A stretch of 64,000 nt of DNA from positions 124,001 to 188,000 of the forward strand of contig JAULBX010026163.1 of assembly GCA_032358255.1 (NCBI GenBank), read 5' to 3'. The DNA comes from Heterotrichella gracilis (taxonomy: Eukaryota > Sar > Xanthophyceae > Tribonematales > Xanthonemataceae). Below are positions 1-12,600 of this stretch, piece after piece (position 1 is the first letter of the stretch; every line of letters begins with the position of its first letter). The notes under the pieces were generated by a model. The model did not search any database, was not told the DNA's origin, and saw only the letters and a list, made by a program, of their open reading frames with translations. A program made the translations under genes and the position numbers.

Positions 1-515
1 CCTTGTTACTTGGCAAAAGGAATGCTCTGTCTTTGGTCTCAGAGATCAGTGCCAAGCTGTATGCGCTGCAGGGTGCTCCTGCCCACAACATGGTTCATTT
101 CCATTGTCAAGAGACCGTACACAGTAGGCAATACGGTGTCAAATTGTGCTGTCACTAGCACAGGCTGCTGTACCCATACCGTATGCGTGTCTTTGTCCTA
201 TCACGTGGCTGGGATCACCAGGAGCACTTTATCCCTGCAAGCTTTCACAGCCACTGCATAGATTCGGCAGTTTGTCGCATCATATGCATGGATTTGGTGT
301 GCAGGATTGGGGTATCAACAAAGGCGATCCTGCACTGGCTTGTCATAGCTAGTGCTTGCAAAGACATGGGCACTGCTCAAAAGTCTGGTGTCGTGATATA
401 CTGTAATCTAGGGGTAAGGGAGGTGCAGCAAGAGCTGTGTGTACTGCGGAGAAGCAGGACAAAGGAAACAATTAGCTAGGGGGCAGCTGCAAGTGTGTCC
501 AACGACACAGGTGGG
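1..515. other. intergenic, downstream of H3
   Basis: No gene recognised. Short open frames here have no family resemblance and no splice logic. This is the 3' flank of the histone H3 gene. Confidence 0.6.
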
Positions 516-528
516 TGGGTTTTCCAAG
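516..528 (-). promoter_or_regulatory. conserved element downstream of the H3 stem-loop
   Basis: On the minus strand this reads CTTGGAAAACCCA, starting 5 nt after the histone stem-loop. The H4 gene has CTTGGAAACCCA at the same 5-nt distance after its stem-loop (2247-2259). The same position and near-identical sequence in two separate 3' flanks suggest a processing signal comparable in position to the animal histone downstream element. Function is inferred only. Confidence 0.5.
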
Positions 529-533
529 TATGG

Positions 534-551
534 TGGTGTTAAAAAACACCA
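534..551 (-). terminator. histone mRNA 3' stem-loop (H3)
   Basis: On the minus strand TGGTGTT, TTTT, AACACCA form a 7-bp stem with a 4-nt loop, 35 nt after the H3 stop. The 16-nt core has the same architecture (6-bp stem starting GG and ending CC, 4-nt U-rich loop) as the replication-dependent histone hairpin bound by SLBP in animals and known as a palindrome in volvocine algae. An identical hairpin follows H4. Confidence 0.9.
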
Positions 552-586
552 GTTTTTGTTGCTTTGGACAAGCCTAAGCTGGGAGC

Positions 587-2189
<1,603 letters not shown>

Positions 2190-2223
2190 ACAGCCTGCTC
2201 GCCTCAGCCCAACAAAACAAAAC

Positions 2224-2241
2224 TGGTGTTTTTTAACACCA
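2224..2241 (+). terminator. histone mRNA 3' stem-loop (H4)
   Basis: TGGTGTT, TTTT, AACACCA: 7-bp stem and 4-nt loop, identical to the hairpin after H3, and preceded like it by an A/C-rich run ending AAAAC. Confidence 0.9.
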
Positions 2242-2246
2242 CCTTC

Positions 2247-2259
2247 TCTTGGAAACCCA
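2247..2259 (+). promoter_or_regulatory. conserved element downstream of the H4 stem-loop
   Basis: CTTGGAAACCCAA begins 5 nt after the stem, matching the element at 516-528 behind H3 in sequence and spacing. Candidate 3'-end processing element. Confidence 0.5.
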
Positions 2260-4309
2260 ACTTGCCCACAGTGGCAACCTGCTTGCATCCAAAGCACTTG
2301 CCTTTCTTGGAACCACAACTCCCACAGAGACATATGCATAGCCCGTGTTCCCCAGTGCAAGGTTAGCAAGCTGGCGTCAGGCTGACACTCTCAATGTATG
2401 TGTCGAGAGAAGTATCTGCCTGTGTCAAGTTTGACCTACATTTTCAGCTGCTCTGGGCTCCACAGACTGATAACAGAGTACCGCCTCCATGGCTGACCCT
2501 TGGACAGAAAGCAAAGCCAGCTGCAGCTTGTAACCCTCACACGCTCCTGGTCTCAATGTTGAAGCCCCAGCCTGCGGTGTTCAACTCCATATGCATGCTG
2601 AACTGTGCACAGCTGCTCACGCTCGTTCCGTTTCCTAGGAACATTTCCAACAGCCGACGCCGTCATTCCACTTTTGAAGGTTCCACCAACCCGATGAGGT
2701 GCGCCTCTTGTGAACCCAGATAAACCCTATCGAGCGGGGCCGATTGACATCCTGCCTGGTGCTCATGAGCCAGCGTGCCACTGCTTATTTGCAGCTGTGC
2801 CACTGTGGTTTCGTTGCAAGCTTTCACAGCGTTGCCAACATGGACAGGCACCGTTTTGTGCCAGAGACTCCCAAACCACCCCAGCAGCAAGTGCAAACCG
2901 CAAGAACCAATCATGCAACGCCTGCCCTGGCGCTGGCCTGCCTGGATGGTGTCAACGGTGTTACATCCTCTGCCAGCACTCTGGACAACTAAGCCTCATA
3001 GAACAACTGTGGTCTGCTGTTATCACTACAGGGTACAACGACGGCTTCAAGTCTGATGCTTACTAGTTGCCAATGGTGCATCATATGGTAAGAACGCGTC
3101 AGACAGAATACATAATGTACAAGCTCCTTGGGTACTATCGGCAGCAGCAATGGGCTTGCTAAAGCGCGTCCTACCGACTAGACACCGCCCCTAGGGTTTG
3201 AGGAATACCCTCTAGAACCTGAAGTCATGCAATGGCTGACAAACAGTTAGAAACAGGTAAGGCGCAGCACAAACGAGCGCAAGTTATGGTACGGCAGTAA
3301 TACAAACAAAGTGCAGACTGGAAAATGACGAAGAACCAACCCTGGACGCGTTGTAGCTAATTCACCTTAGGCTATCCACACTATGCGTCCAAAAAGCACG
3401 GCATCACGCATGCCCTGATCTGTATAACGCTGCAACCATCCACTAGCCGTCCCCTGGAAAATCGATTCAAACCACGTCCCAAAGCAACTGCAAAGACCGG
3501 GCCTGCCAAGCCCACCGCGCAGTGGTCCGACAGAGTATGGCAAAAGAACAAGTGGCGGTCTTGATACACCTGCGCCCCGACTTAGAATTGCAATGTACAG
3601 CTTCGGGGCAAACATCTGTTGCAGCCCAACTTGCCTCTGCCAATGGTCCTAACTTCTAAAACAATGCCAATTCCTCTTCTCTTTAACCCCTTGCACCTTA
3701 CCGCAGGGTAATGATGCCTATCAAACTCTAACGAATCGGGAGTGCTCAGTTCACTGAATAATATCGGGACCTAACTAGCCAAGGGTCCATCAGTCTGACC
3801 ATACAAGCTGACAGCTGCGGCACAGACATCAATCCCCAGCTGCCTGCATTTCCCACACCTATATCCCCGCAGCACCCGCCCCATCCCCGGCAGTACATCT
3901 CTCTCGCGCCCCCCTTGCCCATGCCCCACCGCCCCGCCACTTCCTGCTGGAGGTCTGCAGCGTCCACCCAGTCATTGCGGCCCACTTATGTCTGACAAGC
4001 AAGCGCTGCACTCCACACCCACCCACCATTGGTGATGAGACAGCTGCCCCGTAATCAGCTGTCAGCACCAGAAATAATTGCAAGCTCAGGCATCAGCTTG
4101 TCGCCCAAGGCGCCCCGATGAGGGATCCCCAATGAGCACCACCAGGGATGCTTGGAGGCTGACATGCCACCCATGTGCCCCGCCCCCCACGGCTAGCGCT
4201 GTATAACCAAAAGCTGCCGGGCCACCCACGGCCCGCCCCTCCCCATACCCAGCATAGATGCCATGGGTAATGCCACCCCGCCGCCGCCCCCCGCACTAGG
4301 AGCGCATCC
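2260..4309. other. intergenic, no gene recognised
   Basis: Low coding signal on both strands; the open frames are short and match nothing I know. The part near 4190-4309 is GC-rich flank of the duplicated RbcX-like 3' end. Confidence 0.5.
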
Positions 4310-4700
4310 CTGACCCGCCACCGCATGAGGGAGCGCAGCTTCCACCGATAGCCGCCCGCGCCCGCGCCATCGGCGCCTCATTGCGGCGGCGGCGGCGGGC
4401 CTAGAGATCGGGGTTGGAAATGTGCTGGACAAAGTTGGGGTAGTCCGCCGGAATGTCTGTGGCGGTTGCGATGATGTTGAGCAACGACCACCCCATCCTA
4501 GAACTGCCACCACATAAGGGAGCGCAGCTCCCACCGATGGCCGTCTACGCCCGCGCAGCATGGCGCCTCATTCCGGCGGCGGTGGCGACGGCGGCGGTGG
4601 CGGCGGGCCGTAGTCTGGCAGGTCGGGGTTTGGTATGGGCTGGACAAAGTCGGGGTGGTCCGCGGGGATGTCTGTGGCGGTTGCGATGCTCTCGAGCTTG
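4310..4700 (-). repeat. tandem duplication of the RbcX-like last exon
   Basis: About 4310-4490 and 4507-4700 are diverged direct copies. Both contain the GGAGCGCAGC...CACCGAT stretch, the proline-codon GGC/CGG tract and the segment encoding the end of the last exon. The copy nearer the gene (4568-4700) is open; the distal one is decayed and lies beyond the stop codon. Confidence 0.75.
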
Positions 4701-7700
4701 TACGAGATTGTCATGGCCTCCCGCATGAGCAGCGCGTTCTCCTCGCTGATGCTGCTCAGGTCCTGGACCATCTCCTTGGACACCTGGGTGCGGATCTGGA
4801 GGCAGGGATGGGGGCGGGGTGAGAGGATGGGTGGCGGGCGGGTTTTAGGGGTCCATGCGGTGCTGGCATGGCACTGACCAGGAGTTGTGGATGCGTGCAC
4901 AAGGGTTTGTGGTGCTGCACAGGGTCCTGCGTCGTCTCATTAGACCGGCCGGGTTTGGATGCAGGGGCGCAGGAGAGGTGAGCGACGTTGTGAATGTGCA
5001 GCAACCGGTTTAGGGGATGCCTTGTGCCTAAGAATCTGGCGGACTATGCAGTAAGGATATTTGCTGGAAAGGAACAATAATGGTTCTGCAATAACGAAGG
5101 CTCTATTACAAGCAAGCGCCTCCCATGCATTACCTTGGACAGGGCCCCTAATGACAATGCACGCCATTGGGTAGCACAATCCAGCTGAATACCCCATGCC
5201 AATCAAGTCCACTGTGCGCTGTTTAGGGTTTAGGGTTCGGGTTAGACCCACTCACATCCATGATGCGCTGTGCGATGTTCCTGGGGTCTACGCCGCAGCC
5301 CTTGGTGCAGTCAAACATAGCGTCCCTCCCCTGCACATTGTGGCCAGGAATTAGTTTGGAGTGTTCAGTGTAGGGTTCTTGGCCTAGGATTGTTCAGAAA
5401 CTGCCTGCAGGCGTTCCCAGAATGCATGTAATTTCAATCCAATCAAGTTTGGGTGGATTCAACATCGGAACCAGGCCTTGGCAGCCAAATCGATAGAGCC
5501 CACCAGCACTTGCAACAGCTCGTGCTGGGTGGCGCAGGAGGTGCAGGGGCGTGTGCCGATCGGGGCTGTGCTGCTAATGTGCACACAATTACCAAGCCCC
5601 ACTGTAAAGCCTAAACCCTTTTTTCAGTGGGGTTCCATGCAGCACAGGACAAAGGCCGATTGGAAACCTCGCTGCACTGTTGGGATGCATTCCACCCGCA
5701 TCTATGTTAACCTTCATTGCAAACATGGTAAAAGGAAAAAGGAGCACTTGAATAACTCCCACCTTGATCACTACTGCTTTCAAGTACAATAAATAGCGCT
5801 TTTTACTACTGTAAGTGTAACAAATTGCTGCTTTTTATACACTTGGCTTCCCCCCCCCCAACCAGCGGCCCCTGCCTCACCGTGTCATACTTGGCGGCCT
5901 CGATTGGCATGGACAGCAGCGTACGCAGGAAGGTCTCGCCACTCACGTCGTCCCATGCGCCATCCTGCATGGTGAGGGTATGGGTGTCATGCAATGAAAA
6001 ACAATGAATACTGGATGCGTACATTCCAAATAGGGATGTGACCCTTGTGGTGCAGTGTGCATCCATGCACACACACCCTCGCCACACACGCCACCATTCT
6101 CCCACACACGGCAACCCGCGCTCGGGAGAATGGACAGAGACATGGGAGTACACAGGTGCAGGACTACTGGCCACCATTACCACGCAGCAATGGGTATCAG
6201 ACGAACCAAAGCCATGAGACCATGGGGCAAGGCATACCCTGACATGCATGCTAGCCCTGCTTCCAACAATGAAGCACGTTCCAACCATGCGCTGTGGCAT
6301 CGGCCACTCCAGCATTCCTGGCCTGGGTGCCCGTCGCGACCGTTTGTAAACTTCCTCAAGGAGAACCCCATACCCAAGGTAGGAGTGCGCTGGGTGCGCT
6401 GGGTGCGACAGGGTTTCAGTACTTGCCCTTACATCTCCTTACCCCGTGTGGCGCTTTCGCTTTCTTTCTTTCCTTCTCTGTCAAAAATCAGGGGTGCACA
6501 GCACGCCCCAGCGCACAATACCCACCACACCCCATCGCACCCATCGCACCCAGCGCACTCCTACCTTGGGTATGGGGTTCTCCTTGAGGAAGTTTGCAAA
6601 CCAGTGGTACACGTTGAGGTTGGTTTCTGAGAGGTAGTACAGCAGCGTGCGGGCGGAGCGCTCTGTCAGCAGGCCTGCAAGGGGGGGGGGGAGCACAGGG
6701 TGTATATACAGGGCGTAAATACAGGGTGTAAACACAGGGCGGTTTTCAGGTCAAACACATGTCAGCCACCAAGCAGAGTGCGGGCGGGGCGCGCTCAGTG
6801 AGGAGGCCTGCCAAGAAGGGGGGAGGACGCGTAATGGTTTTTGTGTGTCAATATACGCTAAACACAGGGCGTAGAAACAGGGGATCGCCATTTGGCTGGA
6901 ACCCCTGCAAGCAAGTAGAACAGGAAAAGGCAGGGGAAACACAGATTAAACAGCACGCCCCCCGCACGCTCTGTTACAGAGCCTCTGCCAGCAGGCCTGC
7001 CAAGGGGGGGTAGAGGCGCAAACACAGGGCGCCTCAGGGAAAACCCAAGTCAGCCACCCAACACGCCAGGTGCTTTTGACCGCTCAGAGGAGCTACTAGG
7101 ATGGTGAACACAAGCGCTGAAGTGCAAAGCCTGGCCACAGGGCAGTGTAAGGCCCCCGGCAGTGCTAGCCTGGCCACACAAAGTGAAGCCAAACGGGTAG
7201 GGCTGTGCCCACTGCTGCAAGTTGCAGAGCGTCCCGTTGGCTATCGAAAAGCCAAGCCAGCATGCAATTGTCAAGAGCTATGCATCCAACAAGCAGTGTG
7301 TGGAGGGCAGAGGTCGCATGTGTGTTTTAACCTTGTGAAAATGGCCTATACTTGATAGCGGTTATCAAACAGCTGCGACTATTCGTCGGTCGCAGGTAAA
7401 TTGTGACTCCAGTCGCTTCAAAGATGCGGTGTAAGCAACTTGCCTAGTCTAGCTGCCTTATAACCTGTTTGCAATCTTGCCCTCAGTCTCACCCATGCCA
7501 ACCTCAACCTCAAAACCGTTTCTGTCGGTATTTAGCACAATACAGGGCAGCCCCAACTCACCTATTAACCGGTCCCTGTTCCCATCCCTGAGCGGTGTAT
7601 CATCAGGGTGCCTGGTCCACGCAGGTCGCCCCCTCCTCCTCTTCTCGTTCTCAAACGCCTTGCCCTTCTTAGATGCCCTGTCGTTGTTGGGATCCCGCTT

Positions 7701-7856
7701 CCTGTCGCCTCCTCCCCGCCTGGAGTCGTACGCCTCTCCCCTCACCACCAGGCTACTCCGAGAGGGGGTACTGCAGCTGGCGACACTGCCTCGTGACAGG
7801 GGCAGGGTTCCAAACATGTGGCCGGGGGATGCCGTGCTGGCCAGAGCACTAGCCAT
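4568..7856 (-). CDS. RbcX-like Rubisco assembly chaperone, plastid
   Basis: Five exons: 7562-7856, 6565-6674, 5881-5964, 5256-5330, 4568-4795; 263 residues, all phases closing with GT-AG introns. Exon 1 (about 98 residues) starts MASALAST and is rich in Ser, Arg and Ala, like a chloroplast transit peptide plus basic linker. Residues ~100-215 resemble RbcX: ART(x4)YLSETN...WF..FL.ENPI aligns with the RbcX helix carrying QLSETN, GETFLRTLL with the next helix, and IAQRIMDVR...KEM with the helix around RIxxVRE. RbcX clamps the C-terminus of the Rubisco large subunit as an arc-shaped dimer. Oddities: an insertion of about 14 residues with two Cys before the last helix, and a C-terminal tail ending in a run of Pro. 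Similarity is recognised by eye only; a related plastid helical protein is the alternative. Confidence 0.6.
6343..6602. repeat. inverted copy of RbcX-like exon 2 edge
   Basis: The end of exon 2 plus its donor and intron start (minus strand, ~6535-6602) reappears on the plus strand at ~6343-6410, nearly identical over about 65 bp, including the tandem GCTGGGTGCG motif. The arms are ~125 bp apart inside intron 2, so the pre-mRNA can fold into a long hairpin. Confidence 0.85.
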
Positions 7857-9117
7857 GGCTACAAGGCAGAGGGAAGGGTGTTTTTAAAGGCAACGACGGC
7901 TTCGCATGCTAGGCACGGAAAAGTTAACTTCGTTGTGGAGGGCTGCTTGAACAAGGGTGTGTGCATTTGGGTTGAGAGCTTGGCTTTGTCTGTGCGTTGT
8001 AGAAGTTTTTGAAGCTGGGAAAGGCGGGCAGCGGAGGCCACATGACGTCACCCCAGTGCGACTCCCCCGTTAACAGCAAAACCCCTACAGGTTTTTCCAC
8101 CGTAGGGGGATAGTGGCACCGGCAAATGGGCAGGCTTGGGTGTCCAAACCATTCCAAACAGCCAGAAAGACAGCGCTGCCGCGGCTATCAGTTGGCAACG
8201 CAGCCCCACCACAACTACAATGGCAAGATTCGATGGGGGATGGAATGGCGGGTGGGTCTGCCCAATTGAATGGGTCCAACCCTAGGGGAATGCTTGGTGA
8301 TAAATCATTCAGCTGACCAACCAACTGCACACCACATTTGCACACCACAGGAGCCTCTTCTCGTGATGCTGATTAATCACAAGAAACACCCCATGCTCGC
8401 TTTCTGCATACTCCACTCCAAGCAATTGCACTTTCAAATATCCTTCAAAGCCAAGCCCTAGGGTTTCAGGGTCTTTAGTGTCACCTACGAAGTAATTGCT
8501 ACCCGCTGCAAAACAGTTCCTAGAATCTTTCGAAATGGAGTCAGGGCCAGAACAGGATGCAAAGATAAAAACCTCGCAATCGCAGATGCCCAAACGTGCA
8601 GCACCAGCATAGTTTGGGGGAAACACGATTGCAGCACAGGACTCCAATCTCATTGAGGAAAAAGAATATTTCTCTGGGCAACAGGTGTGCCCCGTGTATG
8701 GCCAAGCCTTTGGTGAAAAGAGGGTGTATGGCGTGCCTTTCCTGAAAAAATAGGGACCTTGCAAGCCATTTGCAGAGAGAAAGGGAACTGTGGACACTGA
8801 AGGGACCTAAACAGATGTTGAGGTTCTGCAGCAGTTGGATATTCTACCGATATCGCTATAATAGTCGCATGACGAGGGGGAAAAGGCAGAGATGACAAAG
8901 GAAGGAGGAGAATGTGCGGCGTCTACACTTCAAATGATGCCAAAGCTGGCACTGACAATCGTCCCTAACAGGTCTCTCATAAATTGTACTTGATGGTTGC
9001 AAAGCGCGTCGTACTCCCCATGGCGCACTGAGTGGCCGAACGACTGCATGCAATATAAAAGCCATTTGATGCAATTTAAAGTAATCCCATGCCACCCATC
9101 AGGCCAGCTGTTCCCAG
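7857..9117. other. intergenic between RbcX-like 5' end and GT92 3' end
   Basis: No gene recognised. It should contain the promoter of the RbcX-like gene (minus strand, just above 7856); no clear core element was picked out. Confidence 0.5.
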
Positions 9118-9650
9118 ATCAGCGCCTCAACCTCAACCTCATGCAACTGGTGGGTACAATCCTTGTCCATAATCGACAGAAATCAAATGACTTTAAGCTG
9201 CGATGAGTGCTGATCGGCTCCAATCGGTTCCAATCAGGCCAGCAGCTCCTGGATGAGCTCATCCGCGTCCGCCTCCGACTCCCGCAGCTTGTGCAGGTGG
9301 TACGTGCAATCCTTATCTGTGATGAATTCCACCTTGTAAAATTGGTCCCACCCCTTGCGAAGCAGCTGCCCGGTGCCCCGCGCAATCTTCTCCTTGTACT
9401 CCTGCACGCAAATAAGAAAAGGTATTCTTTAATCAACTGTAGAATACAATTTCAACCTCGTAGACCTGGTCCCACCCCTTGCGCAGCAGCTGCCCCGTGC
9501 CCCGAGCGCGATCTTCACCGTAAACCTATATGCAAATAAAGCATATTAGTCTTTGATATATTTAAAAATATTAAAAACCACCTTGTCGACCTGGTCCCGC
9601 CCTTTGCGCAGCAGCTGCCAGGTGCCCCACGCAATCTTCTCCTTTTAGTC
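9118..9650 (-). repeat. echoes of the GT92 last exon
   Basis: Besides the intact exon 9234-9401, decayed copies lie at ~9455-9530 and ~9575-9650 (both keep the codons for a KIAxGTxQLLRKG stretch) and at ~9118-9185 beyond the stop (similar to the CTYHLHKLR segment). The intact copy keeps phase and splice site. Confidence 0.8.
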
Positions 9651-12600
9651 CGTCAACACAACAAGTATCAAATTTCTGTAATGAGCAAAACAACAAGCAA
9701 AACAATTCTTCAATAAATTACATAATGCATCACAATGTACACATCCTCCCGGTCAGCAACGTCTTCTTTCCCGAGGCTAAGGGTGGGAAGCAGAGTGAAT
9801 GCTTGGGGATGTGCATGAATAACGCAAATCCAGTTGAAAAAGCCAGCCCATGTGGGCACAAAAGCTCCAGGAGCCACCCCCAGACATCTTGAAATTTCAT
9901 TAAAGCCACCTCCAGCCACCCCAAAAAGCCAACCAGATTTCAACAAGCCACTTCCAGCGACCTTTTTGCCCAAGTTTATTTCACAGTCACATTCAGGGAG
10001 CCAACCCTGGCTCACAAGACTGTCGCAGGTGCTCAATAAACTCACCCCCGTATATATTCATTTGAAATTCCAATATGCATGGACTTAAAATTCTAATAAT
10101 TTAAAAAAATATATTTTAATTACCTCGAACGACTTGGTGAAGTAGTGGTGCAGCGTGAGGCGGTTGAAGCAGGCGACAGAGCTGCGCGCGCCCTCCACTT
10201 TCTCCCCGCACGTGTTTTCCGAGTGCCAGCCCTCACGGTAGGTGAAGGTGTGGGGATTGCCCTCCGGGCGGATGCCTGCGGCTGTGTTGACTAGCTGCTT
10301 CACCTGCAGGGGAGGGTGGGGATTAGGGTTTAGGGTTTGTGCGCATCAGGACACGGGGGGAGGGGATAGGAAAATATGAGAAAGGAGGAGGGGGTTTGGG
10401 GGGATGGTCTCCGAGTGCCAGCCCTTGCGGTAGGTGAAGGTGTGGGGGTTACTCTCGGAACGGATGCCTGCGGCTGTGTTGACCAGCTGCTTCACCTGCA
10501 GGGGAGGGTAGGGATTAGGGTTTAGGGTTCATGCGCATCAGGACACAGAGGAGGGAGGGGAGGGGTAAGGTGAGAAAGTGGTGGTGGTGGCGAGGGGAGG
10601 AAATGGTCTCACAGTGCCAGCCCTCGCGGTAGGTGAAGGTGTGTGGGTTGCCCTCCGGGCAGAGGCCAGCGGCTGTGTTGACTAGGTGTTTCACCTGCAG
10701 GGGAGGGTAGGGGTTTGTGCGCATCAGAACATGCGGGGAGGGGAGGGGCAGGGGAGGTTTAAGATGAGAAAGGGAAAGGGGGGTGGGTGGGTGGGTGAGT
10801 GGGGGGATGGTCTCCAAGTGCCAGCCCTCGCGGTAGGTGAAGGTGTGGGAATGGCGGGGTACGTGCGGAGGCCAGCGGCTGTGTTGACTAGCTGCTTCAC
10901 CCTGCAACGAGAGGGTGGGGGGTTATGATGAGGCGATTGCGCGTCGGCAGGGCCCCTTGCAGCAGATGTGGGGGCGGGGATGGGGTTGGGCGAGGAAGGT
11001 GGCCATTGTAGGCATGCAAGGTGCCTCTTCAGCAGTGCATGAATTGCCAGCAGTGACTGCAGAGGGATGAGGGAGGGTGGGGAATGTAGCAAAGCTTTAG
11101 GGTCTTTAGGGTTTAGGTATAGGGTTTGCAACACAAAACCCTACCTGCAGGTTGAGCTTGCTCTCCTCCTTGGTGCACTTGATGTAATTCTTGAGCGTGC
11201 CCCCTACCGGCCGAGCCAAAAACCCCGATGACCCGAAAACCCTCCAGTTGACCGCAATAGACCCCAGGTGCTCGTAATCCTTGAGGATCGTGGGCACGTC
11301 TGGGGATTTGTCAAGGGGGAAAAGGAACTCGTCGGTGTCGATGAACCCCATCCACCTGCAGGGCAGAGGGTTTAGGGTTTAGGGTTCTGAGCAGGCACCA
11401 CAGGGTTGCAGAGGGTTTACGCTTAGGGTTTCAGCCAAAACCGAGCCAGCACTGCTCATACACCCACATTTCCAGGGCACAGACTTGAAGGTACGGTGAG
11501 GGTTCAGCCATTAAGGTGCAGTGTACAGGGTTTAGGGTTCCGCGGCACAGATTTGAAGATACGGTGAGGGTTCACCCATTAAGGTGCGGTGTTTAGGGTT
11601 CAGGGTTCACCTGTGCTTCTTGCCAAAGCGAGCCAGGCACTGCTCATACACCCACAGCTTTAGAGTCCAGACATTAAGGCATGGTGTTTACGGTTTAGGG
11701 GTTTAGGGTTCAGGGGTCACCTGTGATTCTTGCCAGACCGAGCCAGGCACTGCTCATACACCCTCAGCTTTAGGGTCCAGACATTAAGATACAGTGTCCA
11801 AAGTTTAAAGTTTAGAGTTCAGGGTTCACCTGTGATTCTTGCCAAACCGAGCCAGGCACTGCTCATACACCCACAGCTGGGGCCTGCCCTCATATGAGGT
11901 GAAGTACTCGTAGTGCACCAGGCCGGAGTCAATCCACTCCTGCAGCGGGCGAACAATTTAAATCAGGGGATTACAGGATGTTGAAGACAGTCACATTCAG
12001 GGCGCCGACCCAGGCCCACAAGACTGTTGGAGGTGCTCAGGGAATCAATTACAAAACGTCAAAATAGAGCAGTTGGTGATGTGTGAAGTGCTCGTAGTGG
12101 ACGAGGCCGGAGTCGATCCATTCCTGCAGGGGGCAAGGGGTGGATGATGGGGTGGTGTGGGTAGGTTTGGGGGGATGTGACGCAGCACACATACTGTTTA
12201 AAAACAGCAATTTACCCAGTAATTCACCCGCTCTCGGCCCAGCCCTGTCCCGGAACCCTAGCCAGAACCCTTACCTACAGCTCTGGCAGGTCCCTGCCTT
12301 GGGTCTTCACAAATCCCTAGAACACCCCAACCGCACACCTACAAAACCCTTGGAAAACCCTAGCCAAGACCATTACCTGCAGCTCTCCTTTCATCGGGAT
12401 CTTGCTGTGTGATCCCACACGTAGATCTTCCCCACCCCACCCTTTTGTGGTGCTCAAACCACCCTGGCAAGCCCCTGCTCTGTATTTTCACGAACCCTCA
12501 AATCCCCCAACGGTACGCCTAGAAAACCCTATATTACCCTCTATAACCCTAGCCCCAACCCTTACCTGCAGCTCTGCTTTCATCGGGATCTTGCTGTTGT

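Noticed and set aside
2700-3066. 118-residue open frame after H4
   Set aside because: No family resemblance, no promoter or splice support, cysteine/proline-rich composition typical of random frames.
10400-10905. CRISPR-like regular repeats
   Set aside because: Repeat units contain exon sequence with splice sites, spacers are repetitive, and the DNA is eukaryotic.
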